A stretch of 49,716 bases of DNA from positions 1 to 49,716 of the forward strand of contig CADCET010000029.1 in the NCBI GenBank assembly GCA_902800495.1. The letters run 5' to 3'. Under the pieces are notes generated by a model. The model did no database searches and was not told the DNA's origin. It saw only the letters and a program-made list of their open reading frames with translations. This DNA is from an uncultured Prevotellaceae bacterium. GTDB lineage: Bacteria; Bacteroidota; Bacteroidia; Bacteroidales; Bacteroidaceae. Shown piece after piece: positions 34,808 to 43,584 of this stretch. Positions within the stretch are counted from its first letter, which is position 1. The number at the start of each line of letters is the position of its first letter. The translations under genes were made by a program, and so were the position numbers.

Positions 34808-35965
34808 ATGTCAGCATTAAGAAATTATCTCAATAAAATAAAGCCGAACTTCGAGGAGGGTGGCAAGCTTCATGCCTTCCGCTCGGTGTTCGACGGCTTT
34901 GAGACCTTCCTCTATGTGCCTAACGACACAGCGAAGGCTGGCAGCGTGAATATTCACGACGCCATCGACTCGAAGCGCATCATGAGTATGGTGGTTATCG
35001 CCCTGATGCCCGCCATGCTGTTTGGTATGTATAACATCGGCTACCAGAACTATCTCGCCGCAGGAACGTTAGACACAGCCAGCTTCTGCGAGATTTTCGC
35101 TTACGGCTTCCTGGCTGTGCTGCCGAAGATTCTGGTGAGTTATATCGTCGGTCTGGGCATCGAGTTTGCCTGGGCACAGTGGAAGGGTGAGGAAATCCAG
35201 GAGGGTTACCTCGTTTCGGGTATCATTATCCCGCTGATTATTCCTATCGGCTGTCCGCTGTGGATGCTGGCTTTAGCTTGCGCATTCTCAGTCATCTTCT
35301 GTAAGGAGATTTTCGGCGGCACGGGTATGAACATCTTCAACCCCGCTATCGCAGCCCGTATGTTCCTGTTCTTCGCTTATCCTTCGAAAATGACTGGCGA
35401 CACCGTTTGGGTGGCTCAGGACTCCATCTTCGGACTGGGTAACGACTTAGCCGACGGCTTTACCGCTGCAACACCGCTTGGACAGCTGGCACAGAACATC
35501 ACGCCCGATGCCTCTATCTGCGATATGATTTGCGGCTTCATCCCTGGCTCTATCGGTGAGACCTCGGTCATTGCCATTGCCTTGGGTGCCATCCTGCTGT
35601 TGTGTATGGGTATCGCTTCTTGGCGCACGATGCTGAGCGTATTCGTTGGTGGTATCGTCTTCGCCCTGCTGTTCGAACAAACGGGTCAGGGGATGACCTG
35701 GTGGCACCACTTCGTCATGGGTGGCTTCGCCTTCGGTGCCGTGTTTATGGCTACCGACCCTGTCACCTCGTGCCGCACCACTACGGGCCAGTATATCTAC
35801 GGATTCCTGATTGGTGCAATGGCCATCATCATCCGTGTGATGAATGCCGGTTATCCTGAAGGTATGATGCTCGCCATCTTCTTTGGTAATATGTTTGCTC
35901 CTACCATCGACCACTTCGTCGTGGAGCGCAACATCTCGAAACGCCAGAAAAGATTGAAGAATTGA
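34808..35965 (+). CDS. nqrB: Na+-translocating NADH:quinone reductase, subunit B
   Basis: A 385-residue membrane subunit, homologous to RnfD, with about ten spans, that takes part in the Na+ channel. The segment DGFTAATPLGQ near residue 217 is where homologues carry FMN on a threonine in an S/T-G-A-T motif; here the motif reads TAAT, with Thr222 in the acceptor position. Other typical parts are GGTGMNIFNPAIAARMF, FIPGSIGETS and FMATDPVTSCRTT. Attachment of FMN needs ApbE, which is not in the window. The final codons lie in an 8-bp tandem repeat that continues into the spacer. Confidence 0.95.
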   Translation: MSALRNYLNKIKPNFEEGGKLHAFRSVFDGFETFLYVPNDTAKAGSVNIHDAIDSKRIMSMVVIALMPAMLFGMYNIGYQNYLAAGTLDTASFCEIFAYGFLAVLPKILVSYIVGLGIEFAWAQWKGEEIQEGYLVSGIIIPLIIPIGCPLWMLALACAFSVIFCKEIFGGTGMNIFNPAIAARMFLFFAYPSKMTGDTVWVAQDSIFGLGNDLADGFTAATPLGQLAQNITPDASICDMICGFIPGSIGETSVIAIALGAILLLCMGIASWRTMLSVFVGGIVFALLFEQTGQGMTWWHHFVMGGFAFGAVFMATDPVTSCRTTTGQYIYGFLIGAMAIIIRVMNAGYPEGMMLAIFFGNMFAPTIDHFVVERNISKRQKRLKN

Positions 35966-35984
35966 AAAATTGAAGAATTGAAGT
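35953..35984. repeat. four 8-bp repeats across the nqrB stop
   Basis: ATTGAAGA, ATTGAAAA, ATTGAAGA and ATTGAAGT follow each other from 35953 to 35984. They include the last nqrB codons and stop (35963-35965) and fill the spacer up to the nqrC ATG. Confidence 0.8.
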
Positions 35985-35985
35985 T

Positions 35986-36675
35986 ATGGCTAAGTTAAAT
36001 ACAAATTCCAACGCGTACATTATTATATATAGCGCGATACTCGTCGTCATCGTGGCCTTCCTGTTGGCTTTCGTCTACAAGGCTCTGAAGCCTATGCAGG
36101 ATGCTAATGTGGCACTCGATGTGAAGAAACAGATTCTCTATTCGCTCAATATCCGCGACTTGGATGGTGCTGAGGCTGAGGCCAAGTATGCTGAGGTTGT
36201 GAAGAACGAGGGAGAGAAAGACGGACAGAAGTACTACCTTTGCGAGATTAACGGTGAGGACATCCTCGTTGTTGCCCTAAAGGGTATGGGTCTCTGGGGC
36301 GGTATCAGCGGCTACATCTCCATCCACGGCGATGAGAATCCCGTTGTCTATGGTGCTTACTTCAACCACGAGAGCGAGACTGCCGGCTTAGGTGCAGAAA
36401 TCAAGGACTCTCAGGCTTGGCAGGAGAAATTCATCGGCAAGAAAGTCTTCGTTGACCCTGCTGATGGTAGCAAAGTGGCCCTCTCGGTAGTAAAGAAGGT
36501 GGAAGATCCCACGACGCAGGTTGACTGCGTAACGGGTGCCACCCTGACCTCTAATGGTGTGAACGATATGATTAAGGCTGGTTTGAAGAATGCAGGTGAA
36601 AATGCTGTCGAACTCTTTGTCAAGATGCAATGTACGAAGGACGAGCCTGCTGATTCTACTGCCGTCGCAGAGTAA
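35986..36675 (+). CDS. nqrC: Na+-translocating NADH:quinone reductase, subunit C
   Basis: A 229-residue subunit with one N-terminal membrane segment (IIIYSAILVVIVAFLLAFVY) and a periplasmic FMN-binding domain. VTGATLTSNGVNDM holds the covalent FMN site, Thr186 in TGAT. GMGLWGGISGYISI and HESETAGLGAEI are family hallmarks. The C-terminal Asp/Glu/Ala-rich tail is variable. It is 20 bases after nqrB and 48 before nqrD, both spacers being AT-rich low-complexity DNA. Confidence 0.96.
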   Translation: MAKLNTNSNAYIIIYSAILVVIVAFLLAFVYKALKPMQDANVALDVKKQILYSLNIRDLDGAEAEAKYAEVVKNEGEKDGQKYYLCEINGEDILVVALKGMGLWGGISGYISIHGDENPVVYGAYFNHESETAGLGAEIKDSQAWQEKFIGKKVFVDPADGSKVALSVVKKVEDPTTQVDCVTGATLTSNGVNDMIKAGLKNAGENAVELFVKMQCTKDEPADSTAVAE

Positions 36676-36723
36676 TCATAATTACTAATTTTTAATTATT
36701 AATTTCTAATTAAGAAAAGAATT

Positions 36724-37347
36724 ATGGCATTATTCAGTAAACAAAATAAGGAGGTTTTTACTAACCCGTTGAACCTCGACCATCCCATTCTCGGACAGGT
36801 ACTCGGTATCTGCTCGGCATTGGCTGTGACCTCGCAGCTGAAGCCGGCCATCGTGATGGGTCTCGCTGTGACGGTCATCACCGCCTTTGCGAATGTGATT
36901 ATCTCGATTATCCGCAACACTATTCCTAACCGCATCCGTATCGTGGTGCAGCTGGTGGTCGTTGCTGCTCTTGTGACCATCGTTTCTCAGATTCTGAAGG
37001 CTTTCGCCTACGACGTCAGCGTTCAGCTCTCTGTGTATGTCGGTCTGATTATCACCAACTGTATCCTGATGGGCCGTCTCGAGGCATTTGCTATGCAGAA
37101 CAAGCCCTGGCCTTCGTTCCTCGACGGTGTGGGCAACGGTCTCGGCTACGCCATGATCCTCGTCATCGTGGGTGCCGTCCGTGAACTGCTCGGACGTGGT
37201 TCGCTCTTAGGCTTCCAGATTATCCCTGACGCCTGCTACGACTTCGGCTACGTGAACAACGGTATGATGACGATGCCGGCTATGGCTCTGATCCTCGTTG
37301 GCTGTGTGATTTGGGTACATCGTGCTTACTTTTATAAAGAGAAATAA
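36724..37347 (+). CDS. nqrD: Na+-translocating NADH:quinone reductase, subunit D
   Basis: A 207-residue integral membrane subunit with six predicted spans, paralogous to NqrE and RnfE. NPLNLDHPILGQVLGICSALAV, VGLIITNCILMGRLEAFA and DGVGNGLGYAMILVIVGAVRE are the conserved blocks, with the Cys that helps to bind the intramembrane iron centre at ITNC. It is three bases upstream of nqrE. Confidence 0.96.
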   Translation: MALFSKQNKEVFTNPLNLDHPILGQVLGICSALAVTSQLKPAIVMGLAVTVITAFANVIISIIRNTIPNRIRIVVQLVVVAALVTIVSQILKAFAYDVSVQLSVYVGLIITNCILMGRLEAFAMQNKPWPSFLDGVGNGLGYAMILVIVGAVRELLGRGSLLGFQIIPDACYDFGYVNNGMMTMPAMALILVGCVIWVHRAYFYKEK

Positions 37348-37350
37348 GAT

Positions 37351-37912
37351 ATGGAACACGCAATATCATTACTGTTTAGGTCGATATTCGTCGACAATAT
37401 GATCTTCGCCTTCTTCCTCGGCATGTGTTCGTACCTTGACAGTACCTGTCAACTATCTGTTGCAGACAAAGGTCTTAGGCCCCGACTGCCTCGTCGAGGG
37501 CGTCGACCTGAGCTATCTGTCGTTCATCCTCTTCATCGCTGTGATTGCCGGTATGGTGCAGTTGGTGGAGATGACGGTCGAGAAGTACTCGCCGTCGCTC
37601 TATGCCGCGCTGGGTATCTTCCTGCCGCTGATTGCCGTGAACTGCGCCATCATGGGTGCCTCGCTCTTTATGCAGCAGCGCATTCTCATGGATGAGTCGA
37701 ATTCTCAGGCTATTCGCAATATCTGGGATGCCGTTGTCTACGGCTTCGGCTCCGGTATCGGCTGGATGCTGGCCATCGTGGCTATGGGTGCCATCCGCGA
37801 GAAGATGCAGTACTCCGACGTTCCCAAGCCCCTGCAGGGTCTCGGCATCGTGTTTATCACCGTCGGCCTCATGGCTATGGCTATGATGTGTTTCTCAGGC
37901 CTTAACATTTAA
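37351..37912 (+). pseudogene. nqrE: subunit E of Na+-NQR, disrupted by deletion and frameshift
   Basis: The gene starts normally ([20 protein letters not shown], then FFLGMCSYL), but after base 37437 the frame runs into non-family sequence and stops at 37695. The rest of NqrE continues in the next frame from 37436: [20 protein letters not shown] through [22 protein letters not shown] to the stop at 37912. Compared with V. cholerae NqrE as I remember it, about 22 residues between CSYL and TVPVN, most of membrane segment two, are missing. The frame arithmetic fits a loss of about 65 or 68 bases. NqrE is essential for the complex, so this is either a true loss of function or an assembly error. 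Confidence 0.85.
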
Positions 37913-37941
37913 TGTTTAATGATTAATGTTTAATGTAAATT

Positions 37942-39210
37942 ATGGCTCAGTTTATAGCATATAGCATAGGAGTATTCCTGTTGGTAATACTTTTGTTGGT
38001 GATTATCCTGCTCGTGGCGAAGAAGTATCTGTCGCCCTCGGGCAATGTGAATATTGAAATCAATGGCGACCGTATCATCAACGTGCCCCAGGGCAGCAGT
38101 CTGATGGCTACGCTCAACGAGAACGGCGTGTTCCTGCCTTCTGCCTGCGGTGGTAAAGCCTCGTGCGGACAGTGTAAGGTTCAGGTGCTTGAAGGCGGTG
38201 GTGAGATTCTCGACTCAGAAAAGCCTCACTTCACCCGTAAGGAGATCAAGGCCGGCTGGCGCTTAGGCTGCCAGTGTAAAGTGAAGGGCGACTTGAAGAT
38301 TCATGTCGACGAGTCGATTCTCGGCGTCAAGGAGTACGAGTGTACCGTCATCTCAAACAAGAACGTGGCTACGTTCATCAAGGAGTTCAAGGTGCAGCTG
38401 CCTGCCGGTGCCCACATGGACTTCCTCCCCGGCTCTTACGCCCAGATTAAGATTCCTGCCTTCGACTGCATCGACTACGACAAGGACTTCGACAAGTCGT
38501 TGATTGGCGACGAGTACCTGCCTTCATGGGAGAAGTTCGGACTGTTCCCGCTGAAGTGTAAGAACCCCGAACCCACCATTCGTGCCTACTCAATGGCCAA
38601 CTACCCGGCTGAGGGCGACGTGTTCATGCTTACCGTGCGTATCGCTACGCCGCCGTTCAAGGCCGACAAGAGCGGATTCATGGAGGTGAACCCCGGTATC
38701 GCTTCGTCGTACATCTTCTCGCTGAAACCCGGCGACAAGGTCATTATGAGCGGCCCTTACGGCGACTTCCACCCACACTTCGACTCGAAGAAGGAGATGA
38801 TCTGGGTTGGTGGTGGTGCCGGTATGGCTCCGTTGCGTGCGCAGATTATGCACATGACCAAGACCCTCCATACGACCGACCGCGAGATGCACTACTTCTA
38901 CGGCGCACGTGCCCTGAACGAGGTGTTCTATCTCGACGACTTCTTAGGTCTTGAGAAGGAGTACCCCAACTTCCACTTCCACCTGGCACTCGACCGTCCC
39001 GACCCCGCTGCCGATGCTGCTGGCGTAAAGTACACGCCGGGCTTCGTCCATCAGGTGATGCTCAACACCTACCTGAAGGACCACGAGGCACCCGAGGACA
39101 TCGAGTACTACATGTGTGGCCCCGGCCCCATGTCGAAGGCCGTCGTCTCTATGCTCGACTCGCTCGGCGTAGAGCCCGAAAGCATTATGTACGATAATTT
39201 CGGAGGCTAA
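37942..39210 (+). CDS. nqrF: Na+-translocating NADH:quinone reductase, subunit F
   Basis: Electron entry subunit: a membrane anchor (residues 5-27), a 2Fe-2S ferredoxin domain with PSACGGKASCGQCKV and a later GCQC, then an FAD/NADH ferredoxin-reductase domain with RAYSMANYP (FAD), WVGGGAGMAPLRAQI (NADH) and YYMCGPGPMSKAVV, ending in the usual DNFGG. All four cluster cysteines are present. The length of 422 is typical. It follows nqrE by 29 bases of AT-rich spacer. Confidence 0.97.
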   Translation: MAQFIAYSIGVFLLVILLLVIILLVAKKYLSPSGNVNIEINGDRIINVPQGSSLMATLNENGVFLPSACGGKASCGQCKVQVLEGGGEILDSEKPHFTRKEIKAGWRLGCQCKVKGDLKIHVDESILGVKEYECTVISNKNVATFIKEFKVQLPAGAHMDFLPGSYAQIKIPAFDCIDYDKDFDKSLIGDEYLPSWEKFGLFPLKCKNPEPTIRAYSMANYPAEGDVFMLTVRIATPPFKADKSGFMEVNPGIASSYIFSLKPGDKVIMSGPYGDFHPHFDSKKEMIWVGGGAGMAPLRAQIMHMTKTLHTTDREMHYFYGARALNEVFYLDDFLGLEKEYPNFHFHLALDRPDPAADAAGVKYTPGFVHQVMLNTYLKDHEAPEDIEYYMCGPGPMSKAVVSMLDSLGVEPESIMYDNFGG

Positions 39211-39231
39211 ATAGTAAGCTTAACGATTAGC

Positions 39232-40797
39232 GTGAAGACAAGGCTGTATCACTCCGTCCTATCGGTCGTCTTTGCTGCTTTGACCCTACAGTCGGCAGCA
39301 GCTGTCCATGACTATTCCGAGGCACGTCCGTTGCTGTTCGGAATAGACATGGACTATCCGCCTATGGAGTATGTTGACAGCGAAGGAACACCGAGCGGAT
39401 ATGATGTGGAGTTCACCACTGAACTGATGCATCGGTTGAACATTCCGTTCACCTTCAGCCCCAATACTTGGGAGAACATCTCGGGCGACATCCTGACGGG
39501 ACGCGTGGACTTGGGTATGATGGTCTATTCGCCTTACCGTAAAGACAGCACCAACTACTCGAGAGCCGTCTTCCGCCTTTACTATCAGATTGTCTATCGC
39601 CAGGATGACACGTCGAGCTTCGACGTGCGCAATCTGGTCAACAAGCGCGTGGCCTATATGTCGTCGCGGCCCATCCGCGATACGCTGACCCGCGTGGGTG
39701 CCGACCTTTGTGAAATCAAGGAGTTGTCGACTGCCATGAAAGGCTTGTCGGAAGGCCAATATGACGCGTTGATCTGTTTCCGCTATCAGGCCAAGTACCT
39801 CATTCCCAAGTTGGGCATCAAGAATCTGGAGTCTGAGGATATGACGCTGACGCCGCGTGAGTACTGCTACGTCAGCAACGACAAGGAGCTGATTGATGCC
39901 ATCAACGTGGAACTGCAGAAGATGGAGGAAGAAGGTCGTATCGACGCCGTCTATGGCGATGTCTATACATCGTTCGACGGTATCAGGATTCCCGCCTGGA
40001 TCAAGTATCTGCTCGTTGCACTTGTTTTCCTCATCCTGCTCGTCTTCATCGTCCTGCAGCAGCGCTACCAGCGACGTCTGCGCCGTGAGATGCAGCGGGC
40101 ACAGTTAGGTGAGCGTATGAAGACAGCCTTCTTAGGCAATGTCAGCCACGCTCTGCGCACGCCGCTCAATGCCATCATCGGTTTCTCGGAGGTGCTGAAG
40201 GCTAACGACGGCTCCATGCTGCCCGAAGAGCGTCAGCACATCTACGAACTTATCAACAACGGTGGTCAGCAGCTGCTGTACTTCATCAATGAGATTCTGG
40301 AGCTTTCAAATATCGAAGGTCACGAACTGCAGCTGAAACGCTCGGAAGTGACGCTCGACAAGGTGATGCAAGGGTTTGCCGACGAGATACGGCCGAAGGT
40401 GGCCGAAGGTGTCACCGTCCGTGTCGAGGGGCAGGCCAACCATCACGTCTTCGTCGACGAGCAGATGATGCGCTTTGTCACGATGCACTTCCTCGAGAAT
40501 GCTGCCCGCCATACGGAGAAAGGCACGATCACGCTTATCTACAGGCTGCAGAACAACCAGATGTACATTGCCGTGAAGGATACCGGACACGGTGTGCCCG
40601 AGGAACTGCGCATGAATATCTTCAACCTGTTGTCAGACAAGGCCACCTACACACAGAGCGCCATTCCCGGCTTAGGACTGACCATCTGCAAGACCATTGT
40701 CGAGCGTTGTGGCGGACAAATCGGACTGGAGCAGCTTGCTGAGGGCGGTTCGCTCTTCTGGCACACCGTCCCCGTGAAAGTGATTAAAACTAATTAG
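39232..40797 (+). CDS. sensor histidine kinase with periplasmic solute-binding domain
   Basis: A 521-residue protein starting at GTG: signal peptide (residues 1-24), a family 3 solute-binding domain (LLFGIDMDYPPMEYVDSEG to about 245), a membrane segment (YLLVALVFLILLVFIVL, about 259-275) and a cytoplasmic kinase. The H-box is GNVSHALRTPLNAIIGF with His306, the N-box HFLENAARHT, G1 DTGHGVPE and G2 PGLGLTICKTIVERCGG. The residue after the phospho-accepting His is Ala, not the usual Glu. The ligand is probably a small polar molecule. No response regulator gene is adjacent. It lies 21 bases after nqrF. Confidence 0.9.
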   Translation: MKTRLYHSVLSVVFAALTLQSAAAVHDYSEARPLLFGIDMDYPPMEYVDSEGTPSGYDVEFTTELMHRLNIPFTFSPNTWENISGDILTGRVDLGMMVYSPYRKDSTNYSRAVFRLYYQIVYRQDDTSSFDVRNLVNKRVAYMSSRPIRDTLTRVGADLCEIKELSTAMKGLSEGQYDALICFRYQAKYLIPKLGIKNLESEDMTLTPREYCYVSNDKELIDAINVELQKMEEEGRIDAVYGDVYTSFDGIRIPAWIKYLLVALVFLILLVFIVLQQRYQRRLRREMQRAQLGERMKTAFLGNVSHALRTPLNAIIGFSEVLKANDGSMLPEERQHIYELINNGGQQLLYFINEILELSNIEGHELQLKRSEVTLDKVMQGFADEIRPKVAEGVTVRVEGQANHHVFVDEQMMRFVTMHFLENAARHTEKGTITLIYRLQNNQMYIAVKDTGHGVPEELRMNIFNLLSDKATYTQSAIPGLGLTICKTIVERCGGQIGLEQLAEGGSLFWHTVPVKVIKTN

Positions 40798-40801
40798 GTA
40801 G

Positions 40802-42208
40802 ATGACACTGATTATTGTTGTAATGCTCATCCTGGGCTACCTGTTGATTTCCACCAGCCATCTGACGGGTGTCAACAAGGCAGCCATCGCCATGTTTATC
40901 GGCACGGTGGGGTGGGTGGTCTACATCTGCTGGGGCACCGACTTCGTCATGTCGCAGCATCCCCACGAGTATGCTGAATTCCTCACCGGTGGTACGGCAT
41001 CGAGCGACAGCGTCAAATATTTCATCTACGACAGCATCTTCCTGAAGTACGTCGGACGGGCCGCCAGCATCGTCATGTTCCTGCTGGCTACGATGACTAT
41101 CATCGAAATCCTGAACAACAACGGCTGCTTCGACTTCATCACCGAATGGGTGCGTACCCACAGTTCCAGACGCTTGCTGTGGACCATCACGTTCTTCACC
41201 TTCATCCTCTCGGCCAATCTCGACAACCTGACTACCGCCACCATGATGCTCGTCATCATGCACGACATCGTCAGTAATCGCCGCCAGCGTATGCTCATTG
41301 GCGCGGCTATCGTGTTGGCAGCCAACTGTGGCGGCTGCTTCACCGTCATTGGCGACCCTACGGGCCTGCTGCTTTGGGGCGACGGCGCCGTCACGGCCAC
41401 CAGCTTCTCCAAGTATCTCGCCATCCCTGCCGTCGTAGCGTGGGTGGTGCCTACAATGCTTATTGGCCGTCAGCTGCCTATTCGTCTTGATACCGAGTGG
41501 ACGGCTCCCCCGTTTCGTGGCGACGATACCAACCTCAACCGCTGGCAGCGCTTCGTCATGCTGCTCGTCGGCATTGGCGGACTGTGGTTCATACCCACCT
41601 TCCACAACATCACCAAGCTGTCGCCTTTCCTTGGCGCCCTCTGCGTGCTCAGCGTTCTCTGGGTGGTCAACGAAGCCTTCAACCGTAAACTCTACGATGC
41701 CGACCAAATGGCACAGCGCCGCATTCCCCGCGCCCTGCAGTATGGCACCATCCAGCAGATACTCTTCGTCATGGGTATTATGATGGGTATGGGCGTGATG
41801 ACCGAGACGGGCGTGCTCGGCGACATTTCTGCGTGGATAGACTATAACATTCATAGCATCTGGATTGTCGGTGCACTCTCGGGTCTGCTCAGCGGCATTG
41901 TCGACACTTTCACCATCGCCGTCACCGACATTTCGCTCTATCCCGTCGTTGAGGCCGACACCCTCGGTCTGTGGGCCGACAGCGACTATATTGCCTGCTT
42001 TACCCGGAATGGTGCCTACTGGAAGATCATCGCTCTCTCAACAGCCGTCGGCGGCTGCCTCCTCAGCATCGGCTCTACCAGTGGCCTTGCCCTGATGAAG
42101 ATGGAGCACGTGCGTCTGGGCTGGTACTTCCGCAACGTCACCCCCAAGGTTGCCATCGGCTTCCTGTTGAGCCTCTTCATCCTCTGGCTCGAAATGATGT
42201 TTCAATAA
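40802..42208 (+). CDS. nhaD: Na+/H+ antiporter, NhaD family
   Basis: A 468-residue ion-transporter-superfamily membrane protein with about twelve spans. ILSANLDNLTTATMMLVIMHD and ANCGGCFTVIGDPTGLLLWG are the paired NhaD signatures, with the acidic Asp in a membrane helix likely to bind Na+. It exchanges cytoplasmic Na+ for protons, using or restoring the gradient set by Nqr. It starts four bases after the histidine kinase stop, so it is probably co-transcribed, and it is followed by a 22-bp repeat cluster. Confidence 0.9.
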   Translation: MTLIIVVMLILGYLLISTSHLTGVNKAAIAMFIGTVGWVVYICWGTDFVMSQHPHEYAEFLTGGTASSDSVKYFIYDSIFLKYVGRAASIVMFLLATMTIIEILNNNGCFDFITEWVRTHSSRRLLWTITFFTFILSANLDNLTTATMMLVIMHDIVSNRRQRMLIGAAIVLAANCGGCFTVIGDPTGLLLWGDGAVTATSFSKYLAIPAVVAWVVPTMLIGRQLPIRLDTEWTAPPFRGDDTNLNRWQRFVMLLVGIGGLWFIPTFHNITKLSPFLGALCVLSVLWVVNEAFNRKLYDADQMAQRRIPRALQYGTIQQILFVMGIMMGMGVMTETGVLGDISAWIDYNIHSIWIVGALSGLLSGIVDTFTIAVTDISLYPVVEADTLGLWADSDYIACFTRNGAYWKIIALSTAVGGCLLSIGSTSGLALMKMEHVRLGWYFRNVTPKVAIGFLLSLFILWLEMMFQ

Positions 42209-42224
42209 CCCATTCCATATCCCC

Positions 42225-42307
42225 CACCAGCCCGACCTTTGCCGTAAGCAAACCCCAGGTTTACCGTAAGCAAAGGTCGGGTTTGCCGTAAGCAAAGGTC
42301 TGGGGTG
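42225..42307. repeat. 22-bp tandem repeat cluster after nhaD
   Basis: CCGTAAGCAAA occurs exactly at 42242, 42264 and 42286, a strict 22-base period, with the 11 bases between copies varying around CCCCAGGTTTA and GGTCGGGTTTG. CCCGACCTTTGC (42231-42242) is the perfect complement of GCAAAGGTCGGG (42270-42281), so the cluster can fold into a long hairpin. It also carries the 15-base motif CACCAGCCCGACCTT (42225-42239), which is found again at 23050-23064. Confidence 0.85.
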
Positions 42308-42351
42308 CCTGATCTTGTAGGTGACGGGTATTGTCGCGGGAACCGATGCTG

Positions 42352-43554
42352 TCAAGACTTTTCCCTGACAATCCACTTCGATATGCCACTGCTCTTCTTC
42401 TGAATAAAGCCTTTGGCCGACAAAACTTTGCCTATTGCGATGATGTTGAGCCTGCCAACACTGGCCTTGGCTTGCAGCAGCACCTGTATCTCATGGGCCT
42501 GCATACGCTTGGCGCCTTGTTCTCCGTCCTTGCATGCTTCGAGATAGCGTTCGATCAGTTCTTCCTCTATCGACATGGCCCTGAAACGGCCATTCTGTTT
42601 TTCAACAGCAGCCTGCTCCTTAGCATCTAACCAGTACTGGAATCCCGTACGATACAGGTGATATGCCTGAGCATAGACCTGACTGAGATTAATCCCTGTA
42701 AGTTTGTAGTCCATGCTTATGACGTTCTGGCACAGAAAGCGGCGGTTGCCTGTAATGTCGTGCAGGATGGTGGTTCCATTGGCAGTACCGCAGAACGAGC
42801 AGCGTCGGGGATAGTTCTGGCTGAGCGTGGTATAAGCCCTGCGCAGGTACATCGAGGGCTTGGTAATCAATTCCTTGATGGCTTCTACGTTTTTAGGCTT
42901 CAAGTTTTCTATCTCATCCATGTTGTAGAGGCACAGTTCGCTGAGCAGAACCTGTGTCTCTTTGTCCTTGGGGTCGAGGAATCCCGATGATGAGTATTTG
43001 CGTAGCTCTGGAGGGAGCATGTTACGAAACCAGGTGGTCTTACCAACTCCCTGAGCACCACAGAATATAAGAGCTATCTGGTTGATTGTATTTTCATCAG
43101 CCAGACTTCCGACGAAGCCGACAATCCATTTCTTGACACTCCATACGAGATACTTATTATCGTCAGTCTTGACCGTAGCTGCCAAATCGGCTATGTGGTC
43201 ATGACCGTCCCATGTAGGCAGAGTCGCCAAGAACTCCTTGTAAGGGTCGTATTGCGGCCACTGGTTCGAGAAGATGATTCCCCGTAAAGTTTCTTTCGAG
43301 CAGGTAAGGTCACGCAAGTTCAGCTCTACCTTGATGGAGTTGAAATCATTGTCTGTAAGATTCCTAAACGAGGTTTCACCTATTTCACGGAACTCCATAC
43401 GCTGATTCCCGATGTTGAGCTGAAACTCATACTTGTTCTTCAGAGCATCAATTATTTTCCTAGTCGGGTTCATTGAGCTTTGTGATGACGTTATTATAGT
43501 CGCTTTCTTTGTTTTGGGTGCTTTCGGCTGCCCAACATTTTTCTTTTTTGACAT
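42352..43554 (-). CDS. VapE/VirE-like P-loop ATPase (mobile-element replication protein)
   Basis: A 400-residue protein of the virulence-associated E type found on Bacteroidales mobile elements and phages. LPTWDGHDHIADL precedes the helicase-like ATPase, with Walker A FCGAQGVGKTTWFRN, a Walker B-like LCLYNMDEIENL, and the sensor region FCGTANGTTILHDITGNRRFL. This is the superfamily 3-like helicase usually fused to or paired with a primase; the VirE_N/primase part is missing here and is not seen next door. A basic N-terminal extension of about 30 residues precedes the domain. It probably unwinds DNA for element replication. A 20-bp inverted repeat lies upstream. Confidence 0.85.
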   Translation of the reverse strand: MSKKKNVGQPKAPKTKKATIITSSQSSMNPTRKIIDALKNKYEFQLNIGNQRMEFREIGETSFRNLTDNDFNSIKVELNLRDLTCSKETLRGIIFSNQWPQYDPYKEFLATLPTWDGHDHIADLAATVKTDDNKYLVWSVKKWIVGFVGSLADENTINQIALIFCGAQGVGKTTWFRNMLPPELRKYSSSGFLDPKDKETQVLLSELCLYNMDEIENLKPKNVEAIKELITKPSMYLRRAYTTLSQNYPRRCSFCGTANGTTILHDITGNRRFLCQNVISMDYKLTGINLSQVYAQAYHLYRTGFQYWLDAKEQAAVEKQNGRFRAMSIEEELIERYLEACKDGEQGAKRMQAHEIQVLLQAKASVGRLNIIAIGKVLSAKGFIQKKSSGISKWIVREKS

Positions 43555-43584
43555 ATTATTATTTTTTTAATCTGTTAATATTAA

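Noticed and set aside
37430-37440. Programmed frameshift in nqrE
   Set aside because: No slippery sequence or stimulatory hairpin is seen, and coding sequence for a membrane segment is missing, which frameshifting would not restore.
40790-41854. 354-residue minus-strand frame
   Set aside because: His- and Asp-rich antisense reading of nhaD without hydrophobic core or family likeness.
42225-42307. CRISPR array after nhaD
   Set aside because: The repeat core is only 11 bases, the period is 22 bases, the intervening parts resemble each other, and there are no cas genes.
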